Source: Adiantum capillus-veneris (Eukaryota; Streptophyta; Polypodiopsida; Polypodiales; Pteridaceae). From it: a stretch of DNA of 64,000 nucleotides. The DNA lies in the NCBI GenBank assembly GCA_014529385.2, contig CM043960.1, positions 39,223,281 to 39,287,280 on the forward strand, written 5' to 3'. The translations under genes were made by a program, and so were the position numbers. The notes under the pieces are model-generated. The model saw nothing but the letters and a program-made list of their open reading frames with translations. It was not told the DNA's origin and made no database searches. Shown here one piece after another: positions 34,531 to 45,100 of the stretch (position 1 is the stretch's first letter; each line of letters begins with the position of its first letter).

Positions 34531-35065
34531 CATTGGGAAAGGGGGACAAATTCTTCTACCTCCAGGAACTCTTCAACAGAGTTCCATTCACATTGTCCTC
34601 TTCCATAGGCTCCTTTTTTGCTAGAACCTGTATGGTGCTTGAGAGCTTTGTTGGCTCTCGGTTGGCGAGGTGACCTCCAAGTTGGCCGCCAAGGGTGAGT
34701 CTTGATGTTGCGCTGCTTGTTTTTCAGAAATGTCTTTATGTATCCCTCCAACCACTATTGTGAAAAACGTTGATCAAAGGCAATTGGAGATCTAGCTAAC
34801 AGAGCATCTTCAATGTATTGTGCATGATTGGGCAGTTGGTCTCTAAACTTTATAAAATAGTTCTTATATGTTGAATGAATAAGAATTTGATGGCGTCGAA
34901 ATGCCCTACCCTGTGTTGTGCCAAAGTCCACCTCCCCGCTATGAATGCCTCGTTAGATTCAAACAAAGGGTCCCAAGGGAGCACACACACCGGTGCGCGA
35001 TTGAAGAACAGCGGGCTTTTTGCCAACTCCCATGAGAGTAAACTATGACGCAGAGAAGCATACAA
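34530..35065 (-). pseudogene. LINE B ORF1 remnants
   Basis: The minus frame 35065-34850 (LSWELAKSPLFFNRAPVCVLPWDPLFE..) recalls the P-x3-L-W-x-P-x-F region of plant L1 ORF1 (DUF4283-like). The frame 34751-34530 is basic and Arg/Lys-rich. The assignment is positional and tentative. Confidence 0.4.
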
Positions 35066-35214
35066 GGATTTTAGAGCAGATCAAGTTTTACCTAAAAGAC
35101 CATACTTCAAAAAATACCTTAGCAGTTAGAACTCGACCTTTTTTGGCTAGAAAGGCCAAATGTTGTGTTACTTACTACCATAAGTAATCAAAGCCTTACT
35201 AGCAATTTTGTATA

Positions 35215-35790
35215 TTGCAGACCCTTGCTCTTGTGAACCCCTCTCTTTGGCAACCTCTTTTGTCCTCAGATGTATTGGCAGGTTGGATGCTTCTCAATTA
35301 ATATATGATTCGACTCTTACCACAGACAAAAAGCTGTCTATCTTGCGCATGTTATCTTTTAATGATCGGGTCAAGATTCTAGATACCTTGGACAAGGACT
35401 CCAAAGATGGTGTTAATATGATCTCCCAGTACCATAGCCCAATTATGTATACTCTCTGTACAATATCAACAAGAGCTTGCCCTTTTTTCCTCTTCTGGGA
35501 CAGAATTATCTAACTTTTTGAAAAATTTTGTGGCCTCAATCCTTCTTTCATCAGTACCCATGCTGCTCCAACTATCCCTCAAACCGGTGGTATCTTTGTG
35601 GAGATAGTGTGGCTCTTGAAGCCATCAAGGAGTTTCAAAGTAATCTTTGCTCCCTTAGTGACTCTAACCTTTTAGAAATGGTACCAAAAATATATAAGGT
35701 TCTCCCTTTCCTCATTGTTAGACAAATTGAAATTGAATCTCTTGGGGTGGACCATCAGCTCTGGTCCTACCTAACAAAGCTTTTCTAGCA
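35215..35790 (+). pseudogene. Novel ORF (Penelope-like associated), copy A
   Basis: Decayed frames: SFVLRCIGRLDASQLIYD..LSILRMLSFNDRVKILD (35240-35400), then LEMVPKIYKVLPFLIVRQIEIESLGVDHQLW (35675-35770). The same two blocks, in the same order, recur in copy B (35875-36385); the second block recurs in copy C (38500-38625). No known family was recognised. It is on the same strand as, and upstream of, the RT at 39586-41216. Confidence 0.6.
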
Positions 35791-37046
35791 CCAATTCTCT
35801 CTAATTTAATTTCATCTCTTTTCTTTCAAAACGACCCTTTAGCCTTTGGGATGAAATTCCCCCTCGAGCTTACTTCTTCTAAAGCAAGTGTGTATGTCTT
35901 ACGTTGCATTGATGATACAACTACTTCTAAACTTAATACCAATTCTACTTATGTAGAATGTTATCCTCTAGGCTCCCTACTTCAACTTCTCTCTTTTAAT
36001 GATTCTCTTAGCAGCTCTTGTGAAAAACAGGACTCAAACTTTCAGGTGGGGAACTAAAGAAACTTTATCTTCTCCAAAAAACTCACCCCCAATCATTAGC
36101 TACCTTCTCCTCCTCACGTGCATAGCTAACCAATTTTCTTAAGAAGTTATGTGGACTTCTTACCCTTCATCACTACACCTACAACTCCTTCTGTCAATGT
36201 CTCAAGCAGTATTTTTAGTCGCAATCCTACAGTACTAGCAGCGGTTAAGAATTTTCAACAGGATTTATGCTCTCTTTATGAGTCCACACTTCCTGGAAAT
36301 GGTACCCAAAGTGTCTCAATGCTTTCCCTTTCTTCCTCCAAAACAAGTCCATGTTGAAGGAGGGAGTGTCAACGATCAACTTTGGACCCTCCCCAACAAA
36401 GGATTTTTGGCACCCATCTCACTTGAATGTTGGATTTTTTGGCCAGCTTCCATGTTGCTTGAAGGCACTCAATTCTTGGACAAAGAAGAGTTATTTAATG
36501 CTCCCTTTTCCATGACATTCTTAGATCCATCCAAATTCTCCATTAATACTAGGATTTATGGACACACAAAAGGTATTATGGCCTTCTCTAAATCAAATGT
36601 AGATTGTTACTCACACTATCTAGAATATTTACAGGCCGTATATGAAAATGTGCTTGTAAATTTCTCGATAACAAAGCATCTTGTGAGTCAAGTAACATCT
36701 GGCTTGATCATATTGTTTGGTACATATTAAGCACGTAACTTGGTCTTAGCACATATTGCTTTCATTCACTCCAAAAACTTGATGTTAGAGCTCCTCAAGG
36801 AGCTTAAGGAAGATGAACACATTTCTGACTTCCTATGGCAATTACAAAGGAGTCAAAACTCTACTCAGTCAGCGTAAACCCAACATGGAGGAAGAATCTA
36901 CCCCATCCCTCAAAAGGCCTATTTATCTGATTAACACTCCTAACCCCTTCTTTTACTTTCTAACTCTAAGTCTAGTAGAGGGAAAACTAAAAGCTATACT
37001 AGTAGAGGAAGAGCCAAAAATCTACCTGTAAAACATGTTCTTGAGA
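35785..37046 (+). pseudogene. Novel ORF (Penelope-like associated), copy B
   Basis: Blocks in order: SVYVLRCIDDTTTSKLN..LLQLLSFNDSLS, FQQDLCSLYEST, MVPKVSQCFPFLPPKQVHVEG..LWTLPNKGFLAPIS, LDKEELFNAPFSMTFLDPSKFSINTRIYGHTKGIMAFSKSN, then decayed counterparts of the copy C C-terminus ending RGRAKNLPVKHVLEM before a stop near 37029-37044. Several frameshifts. The parallel with copy C (GRGRGMTIKHLLEM) shows both derive from one ORF with an Arg/Gly-rich, probably nucleic-acid-binding tail. Confidence 0.65.
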
Positions 37047-37061
37047 TGTGATTGTAATAAT

Positions 37062-37330
37062 TGTAATTACCAACCTGGGGGGAAGGGAGATCCTTTTCAG
37101 TAAGAAGAAGAATGAGAACCAATTTTTTGTTCATTGTCTTTTTGTGAACAAAATTCTGCAATTGTACCCACCTAAATCTTTTTTTTAGGTAATAATTGTA
37201 GGTAATTACCAACCTGGGGGGAAGGGAGATCCTTTTCAGTAAGAAGAAGAATGAGAACCAATTTTTTGTTCATTGTCTTTTTGTGAACAAAATTCTGCAA
37301 TTGTACCCACCTAAATCTTTTTTTTTTTAA
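37062..37330. repeat. Recent tandem duplication (139-bp period)
   Basis: AATTACCAACCTGGGGGGAAGGGAG..CACCTAAATCTTTTTTTT occurs at about 37062-37186 and again at 37203-37325, nearly identical, separated by AGGTAATAATTGTAGG. It lies at the 3' side of copy B. Confidence 0.9.
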
Positions 37331-37499
37331 ATTCATCAACATCTTGGTAATACTTCTCTACTTAATCCCGTTATGATTGGCTAGAAGTACACAGATTCAC
37401 TAAAGAATTGGTTTTCCAATATTGAATTATTAAGACAACATGCTAAACCTATTGTTATTGCCTTAATGTTACTAACGTTTTGTCCCAGCTTGAAAATAT

Positions 37500-37945
37500 A
37501 TATCAAACTTACAATACTTTGGGCAACTTTCACCCTTTAAAAAACATATATCCCAGGAGTAAAATAAGTTACCAGCTTCATCTAAAGATATGGAATTAGA
37601 TCCTTGGCATCAAGTCGATGGGATGGAATCATTCTAACATCTCTGAAATTATATTTTCAATGACCAAAAACATACCATAAGACACAATTGAATTGTGTTG
37701 CAAATGCTACTCACAATACTGAGCTGTCAGGTCTTTTGAAAAAAAAATCATGACTGGTAGGAACAAATCCCCACCATGGCAAAGAAGTTTTTTGAGGATC
37801 ACTCTGATCAATTTTTTTACAAAAATGAATAAGTTGCCAGTAAGGCTCTCTCTTCCATGCCGTTTTAAGAGGTTGGAGTGATGCGTATGATTGTGCAACA
37901 GGTTGAATGTGCATCATTTTTTTCTCTCTATGTCTCCCTATCTCA

Positions 37946-37999
<54 letters not shown>
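37500..37999. repeat. Dispersed 0.5-kb repeat copy 2, ending in (CA)n
   Basis: Counterpart of 22254-22755 (see there). It ends CTCTCTATGTCTCCCTATCTC and continues as (CA)n at about 37945-37999. Confidence 0.85.
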
Positions 38000-38000
<1 letters not shown>

Positions 38001-38429
38001 CCAACGCTAGGCCATTTCTTCTTGTCGATAGCTTAGTAGAAAGCTTGTTGCTACCCAGTGGGCTTGTGCACTGGTCTGGCTAAGAATATCTCTATCTTTT
38101 TCTCCTACACTCACGCAATCCCACACACACACATGCGTCTCCTGTATTGCCTATTTAAAGCTCCTCATTTCATAAACTAAAGCATGAAGTCTCATGCTTA
38201 TGATGAGATTGTTGTGGCTTTGTGTATTGGAAAGCTTGCAAACGAGCTTCCTATTGTACACACACACACACACACATTTGTCACTTAAGCATGAGAAGAC
38301 TCTCAGCACTTCCGTAATTAGCTAATTATAAAACATCCTTAGCATGCTCATTAGTCAACACTCTTTAATATACACTCAACACCTCTCTAAAGTTTTGTCA
38401 TGGCACCAACTATTCCGTTTCTCCCACCT

Positions 38430-39407
38430 ACCAACAGTCTTTTCTATAGGATGCAGCAGCTGCGGAAGCTGTTAAAGAATTTCAGAAGGATTTATGTTCT
38501 CTAAGTGAAACTTCGCTTTTGGAATTAGTTCCTAAAGTATCCATAATTTTTTCTTTTTTACCAATACGACAAGTGGAGGTTGAATCTTTAGGTGTGGAGC
38601 ACAAACTTTGGTTACTCCCTAATAAAGGTTTTCTAGCTCCCATCTCAATAGATTAGCTGGTTTTTTTTTGTAAATCTACCTGCTGCTACAATGGAGGACT
38701 CTCGAGCGACTGAAGATAAAGGAGTATAATGCTTAGACAAAGGAGAGCTTATTAAAGCTCCATTCAACATGAATTTTCTAGATTCCAAGAAGTGTAGTTC
38801 CAATGCAGGGCTTTATGTGAGAACCAAAGGACTCATGGAATTCAGTAAAAACAATGCTGATTATTATGCAAAATCAGTCTGGAATATTTATAGACCTTAT
38901 CCCAAATGCACGTGCAAATTTCTTGATCCTAAAGTGTCATGTGAGTCTAGCATCATATGGTTCGACCATGCAGTTTGGTATGCCAGCAACAATCTAGAAT
39001 CAATATTCTCGGAGAAGCCTACCTCCTTTTGTCTTACTCTCATTTGTTCTTGGTTAGGTGGACAGGCCAAGGAGTTAGTTCTGGCACAAATTGCCTTCAT
39101 ACAATTTCGTACATTGATGGTTGACATGCTCCAAGAGCTAGGAGCAAATGAACCAGGAATGCTCCTTACTACTTATGGCTCTTACAAAGGGATAAACTCT
39201 ATTCTGGGTCTGTTGAAGCCTAACTTTGAAGATGATGAATCCCCCTCTCAAAAAAGACCCAACACATTACTAACTCAGAATTCAACGTTTACCTCTTTTC
39301 TTACCCCCTTGTCATCTGCCGACTCCAGTTTTGGAAGAGGAAAATCTAGAAGCTTTACAAGAGGAAGGGGTCGAGGGATGACTATTAAACATCTTTTGGA
39401 AATGTGA
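38430..39407 (+). pseudogene. Novel ORF (Penelope-like associated), copy C
   Basis: The best-preserved copy. Blocks: EAVKEFQKDLCSLSETSLLELVPKVSIIFSFLPIRQVEVESLGVEHKLW..LPNKGFLAPIS, a stop near 38656, decayed sequence, then an open frame 38769-39407 (212 codons): MNFLDSKKCSSNAGLYVRTKGLMEFSKNN.., AQIAFIQFRTLMVDMLQELG, LLTTYGSYKGINSILGLLKP, and an Arg/Gly/Ser-rich tail GRGKSRSFTRGRGRGMTIKHLLEM. The RG-rich tail suggests RNA binding, as for ORF1/gag-like proteins; this is inference. Domain not recognised. Confidence 0.6.
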
Positions 39408-39539
39408 GTGTGCAGGTAGCGATCGATGAGATTGAGAGGCGCTATCTACCAAGCAAAGCTGAGGATTGTAGTACTAATTTCATAATTGTCACTTCACCAA
39501 TAGAATTTTTGAGTTCTTTTCACCTAAATCAATTTTTGT

Positions 39540-41216
39540 TGAAAGTTTTAATTTAGTATATGGTAATCATTCTCAGATTGATAACATGGTGTTTGGATGG
39601 AAATATTCTGACACTATTATGTGCTTTGTATACTTGAATGAATTTTTGAGACATGAACCTATTCTAAGATGTAACTATAAAAATCTTAACACCTTCTGTA
39701 AGGACTTTGAATTACTTGGTGTACACGTCTGTACGACAAACCTAGCTATTATTAAGGTTTCTTCTCTTCGTAATGTACTTGGAATGGGTTTGAATCCCAT
39801 ACCTGTGGAACATTGTCTGCACTACTTGACTATCTGGCTAACTTAGCCTTAAAGCTCCAACTGGAGCAACAGATCCTACAGGATCCTGCGAAAAAAAATG
39901 AAAAATGGTTTTTTCAAAAGATTAAGCTTTTACCAGAAAAGTGGCTCGGTTTGGATACTACTTGGATCGCTCCAAAAATTATGAAAGAATGTCATGAGCT
40001 GACTCGTGAGTGGTTTATTGTCGGACTTGATAAAGCTGCTAACACTGTATCGGTTATCTGTAAAAGGCTTGTATATGAAGCCGCCCTACTAAGGTTGGGC
40101 GGAACTAAATTTGAAAAAACAAATGAAACACTGAGTGATGTAGCTTTAGCTTTGCTAAAGGAATTGGACAATATGGGTTACATTGAAACTTCAAGTAAGC
40201 TTCCCGTGTTATTCCCAACTTTTAAGAAACACAAGCAAAAGTTCAAATGGATTTCTGATGCTTCAAACTGTATTTTCTCTTGTGTGACAAAAGATGTTAC
40301 TTCTTGCCTAAACCTTATCATGACAGAGGTCTGCAATCTTTGTGCAAAAAGAAGAGCAGATCTTAAAAGATTCAATGGTATAGAATGTTGTACCTTTTGG
40401 CTTGCTAAGAATTCGTCGAAGGTATTTATTAACTTACCTACAAATATCTACTATATCTTCACAATTGATATTACGCAATGTTCTGAAAACATTCCTCTCT
40501 CAGGAGACTATGGCCTTCTTGGAGTACTCGAAGATATTATCAACCTAGCTTTTTCCAACAAAAAGACACAAGGATTTGAAAAGATCTCGTAGTAAGAACA
40601 CCTTGTTGGGTTAAAAAATCAGTTAAAAAACCACCGCTGTGCTTTGACAAATTTTTCTCATTAAGATAATTAAATGGATACTGCATAATTGCGTTATCCA
40701 ATTGGGACCAAACTATTACAGACAAAAAATGGGAATACCTATGGGATTCTCTGCTCAACAATAATGTGCAATCTGTACTTATTATTTTTTGAATACAAAT
40801 GGTTGTGCTAAAAAATGAAACATTATGAGGAGGCGAAACAACTTTTAGCCTTCAACAACACGTTTAGATTCATGGATGATTTATTAAGTATAAACAATCA
40901 AACCTTCAAAGACTACTTGGCGAAAATTTACCCACCTTGCCTAATGATAGAGCCCACTTCTCTGGAAGAATTTGTGGTAGACAATAAAACTATAGTTAAG
41001 AGAAAATGTTTTTTAAACATGGAAATACTGCTTCACTCTCCTTACATAGGATATTACACTACACGCTTCTTTTGGAAGAGAGATAATCTGTCACTTAATC
41101 CTGCTGAATTCGTTAAAAGGAAAAGTAACAGACCTATTAAAAATGCTCGTAACACCTGCTTAGGTATTTTATCACTTATTATATACTCCTCTTCCAGACA
41201 ACTTTACTGCCTTTGA
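39540..41216 (+). pseudogene. Penelope-like reverse transcriptase
   Basis: Frames in order: 39586-39846 (N-terminal, DNMVFGWKYSDT..), 39813-40592 (259 codons: MKECHELTREWFIVGLDKAANTVSVICK, LKELDNMGYIETSSKLPVLFPTFKKHKQKFKWISDASNCIF, NIYYIFTIDITQCSENIPL), a stop at 40590, frame-broken motif B (GIPMGFS, 40716-40740; then CNLYLLFFEYKW in the next frame), and 40815-41216 (FNNTFRFMDDLLSINNQTFKDYLAKIYPPCL, then FFWKRDNLSLNPAEFVKRKSNRPIKNARNTCLGIL). The catalytic Asp residues are DIT and MDD. At least three lesions. Group II/telomerase-like alternatives are less likely because of the NIP motif. Confidence 0.65.
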
Positions 41217-41404
41217 GGAAATCAACAAACTACTAAGTAATTGTTCTTGCGGAATGAACTGGTTACTAGTATTACGAAAGCAATCTGCTGAATAGTTGGC
41301 CGGGTGCTAGAATAGATAGATTTTTTCCTTGCAATCTACTAAGGAAGTAGGCCCATACCTAATGGGTCTACAACCTTATTAGGTATGTGCCTGGGTATGG
41401 GTGG

Positions 41405-41406
<2 letters not shown>

Positions 41407-41457
<51 letters not shown>
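41407..41457. repeat. (AC)n at Penelope-like 3' boundary
   Basis: About 50 bp of pure AC directly following GTGGGTAC. Confidence 0.95.
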
Positions 41458-41462
<5 letters not shown>

Positions 41463-42239
41463 CATGAGAATTATTAACTTAGGGGAACGAGTGGATTTCC
41501 CTTGGCCGGAGATATTACCTCCTATTATGAGGCCATGCATAAATAATCCTTAGAGGCTTTTTTTGGGTTCACTTTGTAGCCATTACTAAATTTGGGGTGT
41601 ATAGCATAACTCCTTATGCGTATTAGTAGATAAAATAACTCCTCTGCAACACGCGAACTGTGGGCTACAGAATCTGGGGCATGTCGTTTATGGAGAGAAA
41701 CGGCTGGCAGAGCACATGGCCATTTATGGCAACCTTCTTCCATTGAATGCATGGCAGAGAGTGAGCCGCTGAACTGTCTTTAGGGTTTTGGAATCTTAGC
41801 CGGATCCACACAAGGCTATAAAGGTGAGGTCCTCCCTCACTTAGCAATCTTGGGTACGCTTGTGTATTCTCTATTGATAACTCAGGGGTAGTTGCACGAG
41901 TGATTGTAAGTGGAATGTGTTATACAATGGCGAAAGGGAAGGAGAAACAATAGGTCTTGGATGTCAACCCTTTGGCTTCTTCTTCTTCTCAAGTCGATTT
42001 CGTTTGCTTGATAAGTTGGGATTGAATACGGTACTTGGAAATTTGAAATGTTTCATGTTACAATGTGTAGAAATATGCATAAAGGAAATGGTCTGCTTGC
42101 GGTTTTGATGGACGGTTCTGGTATTAACTGATATGATGAGGATAACGTCGGGTTTAAAAGCTGGATACTATATCTAATTGTTATTATTGGATGGGTGACA
42201 TCATGATATGTAAAAAGCCTAAAAGGCATATTAGATTGG
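41458..42239. other. No gene recognised
   Basis: Short frames only (41525-41752 minus, 41917-42108 plus). No domain seen. Confidence 0.45.
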
Positions 42240-43900
42240 CATGAGTATTCAGTAAAACTTGGTCATAATGCTGTCTTACCATTGTGTGTACTAAAGTTGA
42301 TGTTTGTGATACCTTGATAAACTGACTCGGCTGGTAAGGGTCGGAAGCCGGTCATTTCCTGTAGGTAGGCATGGTTAAGTTCACATAAAAATACTTGAAT
42401 ATCTTTTGTGTGCACCTTGCTTAAGGCAGTAAAGAGTCTAGAACTAAGTATAGGGGCTCGAACTTGTGGTGATTGGGTCAATTTCTCTTGAAATACCATT
42501 GTAACCTGACTAGGTATATAGAGTCAGATAATGGCTAAAACTGGCATATGCAATATAGTTAAAGCCTTTAAACACCGTGGTGACCCACCCTGAGGCTGTA
42601 AAGAGTCTCGACCTAGGGTATGGTCTCAACGTTGGGTTGTTTAGCTGGATAAATTTCTTCAAAAATTGGTTTGCTAACGATTGGTATGTACCAACCTTTT
42701 GCTAAAGTGTCGAAAGTTGGTAATTTCCTTTAGGCTGGCAGGGGTAGGCTTTCAAAACTTGAAATACATTTTGATGACCTTACCTATGGCGGTAAATTGT
42801 CTAGACCTAAGTATAGGGGCTCGACCTTGTGTTGATTGATTGATTCAATTTCTTCTATTGCTGGAATGCTAATGAAGCAATGAATTTTTTTTCTACTGAC
42901 AAAAGTTTGCACTAAACGCATTGGCTAGAGAAGTCTAGACTAAATACTAACCATACTTTGTTGAAAGCGGAGTAACCATGTATGTACTGACATTGAGATT
43001 GGTTTCGGTTCAAATTGGGAATAAGGTAAATTTCCTTCTGAAGGTAACAAGTAGAGCTCAACATCATACATTAGTGGTGGATGTGGTATGCATGTTGGTT
43101 TTTGCCTGGCTGATACAGTATACTTGCTGAATATAGTTATTTACTAACGTATTGCTGGATTCTTAGTAAATCAAGGAACTTAAAGGAAATCGGGCACTTT
43201 GCAGGTCATACCATTTAGGTAATGAATTATGATTTCTTAAGGTACCTTATAACCTAACTCGGGTTATAGTGTCGGACACTGGTAAATCTGACCTGGATAT
43301 GCTCTCAAAGCCTTAAAACACCTTGGTGACCCTACCTTAGGCAGTAAAGAGTCTCGACCTAGGATACGGTCTCGACTTTTGGTTGTATGGCCGGGTAATC
43401 TTCTTCAAATACTGGTATGCTAAGGGTTTGGTTGTTGGATATGGTTTGTACTGGCTTTTTGCTAAATTTCTAAAGGTGTTTACATAAACTCAACGTCAAG
43501 TAAAACATTCATGGGTTTTCACAAATTTATGACATAGATAATGGATATATCTTTGTTTACTTCTTATTAAACAGGCTGGTTTCATTCGGCTCTTTGGTCT
43601 GGATCTTAAAGGATTACTGTACCTGTCTTTCTGGACGATAGCTGGTTATGGTACTGATATAGGGTTACGTTGTGGGGTGACTTAATAACCAGAGGGTATG
43701 ATGTGATCCTTGCTGAAAAGTGATGGTCTCTTAGCTAAATGCGTACTATCAAATAGACCTTGCATGAGCCATTATAAGGTCTCGACATAGGCATAGGATC
43801 TCGACCCTGAGTTGATTAGCTGGGAAATTCCCTTCTGGATGGAGATGGTCTCTTGACTAAACTTCTTCCTGTTTCGAATACTAACACTCTTAGAGCTTTC
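42240..43900. repeat. Degenerate multi-copy repeat, GTCTCGACC core
   Basis: The core GGCAGTAAAGAGTCT-GACCTA-G-ATA-GGTCTCGAC recurs, diverged, at about 42423, 42593, 42788, 43340 and 43765. Each is followed 40-60 bp later by GG-TAATTTCTTC-AA-ACTGGTATGCTAA-like DNA and preceded by ACACCTTGGTGACC-like DNA. Spacing is irregular (170-550 bp). Function unknown. Confidence 0.75.
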
Positions 43901-44860
43901 AGAGTTTTGTTTTTTTTTGCACAACTTCATGTTTGGCACATGGATAGGAGCTAGACCAGCTAATGGCTTATAGAATTTCATGTAATAGATTTTCGTTAAC
44001 TTTTTGACTCAGCATATTAATATAGCATGTACAGATTACCTCATGTATAATCATTGTAGCTGTACTATGTTGATTATGGAGTCCAACCACCTGAGGGCGG
44101 AGGAGGTAGCTCTAAATTATGACAAAAAATGATAGGGTTTCTTATATAAAAGAAATTTGCAATGGTGTGAAAATCTTCTAATGCAAAAAAATGATTTGTC
44201 TACTGTTATCAGGTTATACCAAGATATAAGATGACTGCTCGGATGAGTACTATAGTTGATCCAATCAAGAGAGCATAGATCTCAAAAAATCTTAAGGCAG
44301 CTAGGGCTGAATATATAGCCTCATTTGCGGAAAAGAACAGGGCATGGTCGAGGCAGAGAGCATATCTTAATCGAACCTGCAAGAATAAGGAGATAAATTA
44401 TAAAGATACTTAAAATCATTGGCAGTTTGTAAACTGATGAAGCTAGTTATGATGTTGTAACTGACTACCAAAGTCTTGTTAAAGTTCATTTTTAATGCTA
44501 AAGTTTATTTGCAAAGAAACGTTGAAGCTTTGTGATATGGATAACAACTAGGATGCCTATACATCACCTACATACAGAGCCAATGCTAACATAATGTTAT
44601 GTTGTTCTATGGGTGCAGGTGAGGGCTACTCTCTTTGGTTCAACTTTTTGGTTGCTTTACGGTTTGAAGGATTAGCTACTGGTTCACAGTTTAGAAAGGA
44701 ATTTCTACTTTTTTGGATGGTGACCTGTACCAACCTGATCATGTTCAGTTATACAAAATCATGCTATCTGAAGTTTGTTTTGTATAATAAACCTTGTATT
44801 TATCTGGGTACCTTGGTCTTTCAACATATGTATGTTCGTCTGTGGGTACTGTAGATAACT

Positions 44861-44862
<2 letters not shown>
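43901..44862. other. No gene recognised
   Basis: No coding domain, RNA gene or terminal repeat identified. Confidence 0.4.
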
Positions 44863-44905
<43 letters not shown>

Positions 44906-45068
44906 ATAGAGGAAACCCTTACCTTGAAAAGCGTCTGCAAAAAAAGTCTTTATATGATTTGGAAATGGCACACTGCTGTAGTATGGTCAATTACTAGTGT
45001 TTTTATTAATAAGAGATTGTCACCTTTTCTCTATCTGTTAATGTTGTGATGATCCTTGGTCTCTTGTA

Positions 45069-45099
<31 letters not shown>

Positions 45100-45100
45100 A
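44863..45100. repeat. Two (AC)n arrays
   Basis: (AC)n at 44863-44902 and 45071-45100. Confidence 0.95.

Larger units (their letters stand above)
30672..35065 (-). mobile_element. L1-like LINE retrotransposon (LINE B)
   Basis: Minus-strand non-LTR element ending in poly(A) (T run at 30672-30681). It carries, in order from the 5' side, ORF1 C-terminal pieces (35065-34530), AP-like endonuclease (about 34530-33861), RT (33758-32445) and a post-RT region (32440-31319). A truncated daughter copy with perfect TSD sits at 2736-2940. Multiple frameshifts, including a C16 tract at 33845-33860, inactivate it. The 5' end is uncertain. Confidence 0.9.
38000..41457 (+). mobile_element. Penelope-like retroelement bounded by (CA)n
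   Basis: The + strand carries a novel ORF (38430-39407) and an RT (39586-41216); it starts just after a (CA)n array (37945-37999) and ends at another (41407-41457). The RT has the PLE-type order: PTFKKHKQKFKWISDA, FTIDITQCSENIPL (motif A of the D-x-T/S-x-x-x-x-NIP kind), YYRQKMGIPMGFS (motif B) and FRFMDDLLSINN (motif C). Only about 190 bp separate the RT end from the 3' (CA)n, so there is no room for the C-terminal GIY-YIG endonuclease of canonical PLEs. Stops and frameshifts show decay. Family assignment is by eye. Confidence 0.6.

Noticed and set aside
38800-38880. GIY-YIG nuclease in the novel ORF (GLYVRTKG segment)
   Set aside because: The second YIG-like half and the downstream Arg/Glu residues are not recognisable at the expected spacing.
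38000-41457. Hammerhead ribozyme associated with the Penelope-like element
   Set aside because: I looked for CTGATGA followed by a GAAA core and found no convincing three-stem arrangement near either end; a covariance search would be decisive.
42240-43900. CRISPR-like array
   Set aside because: Repeats are diverged with irregular 170-550 bp spacing; the window is a plant nuclear genome.
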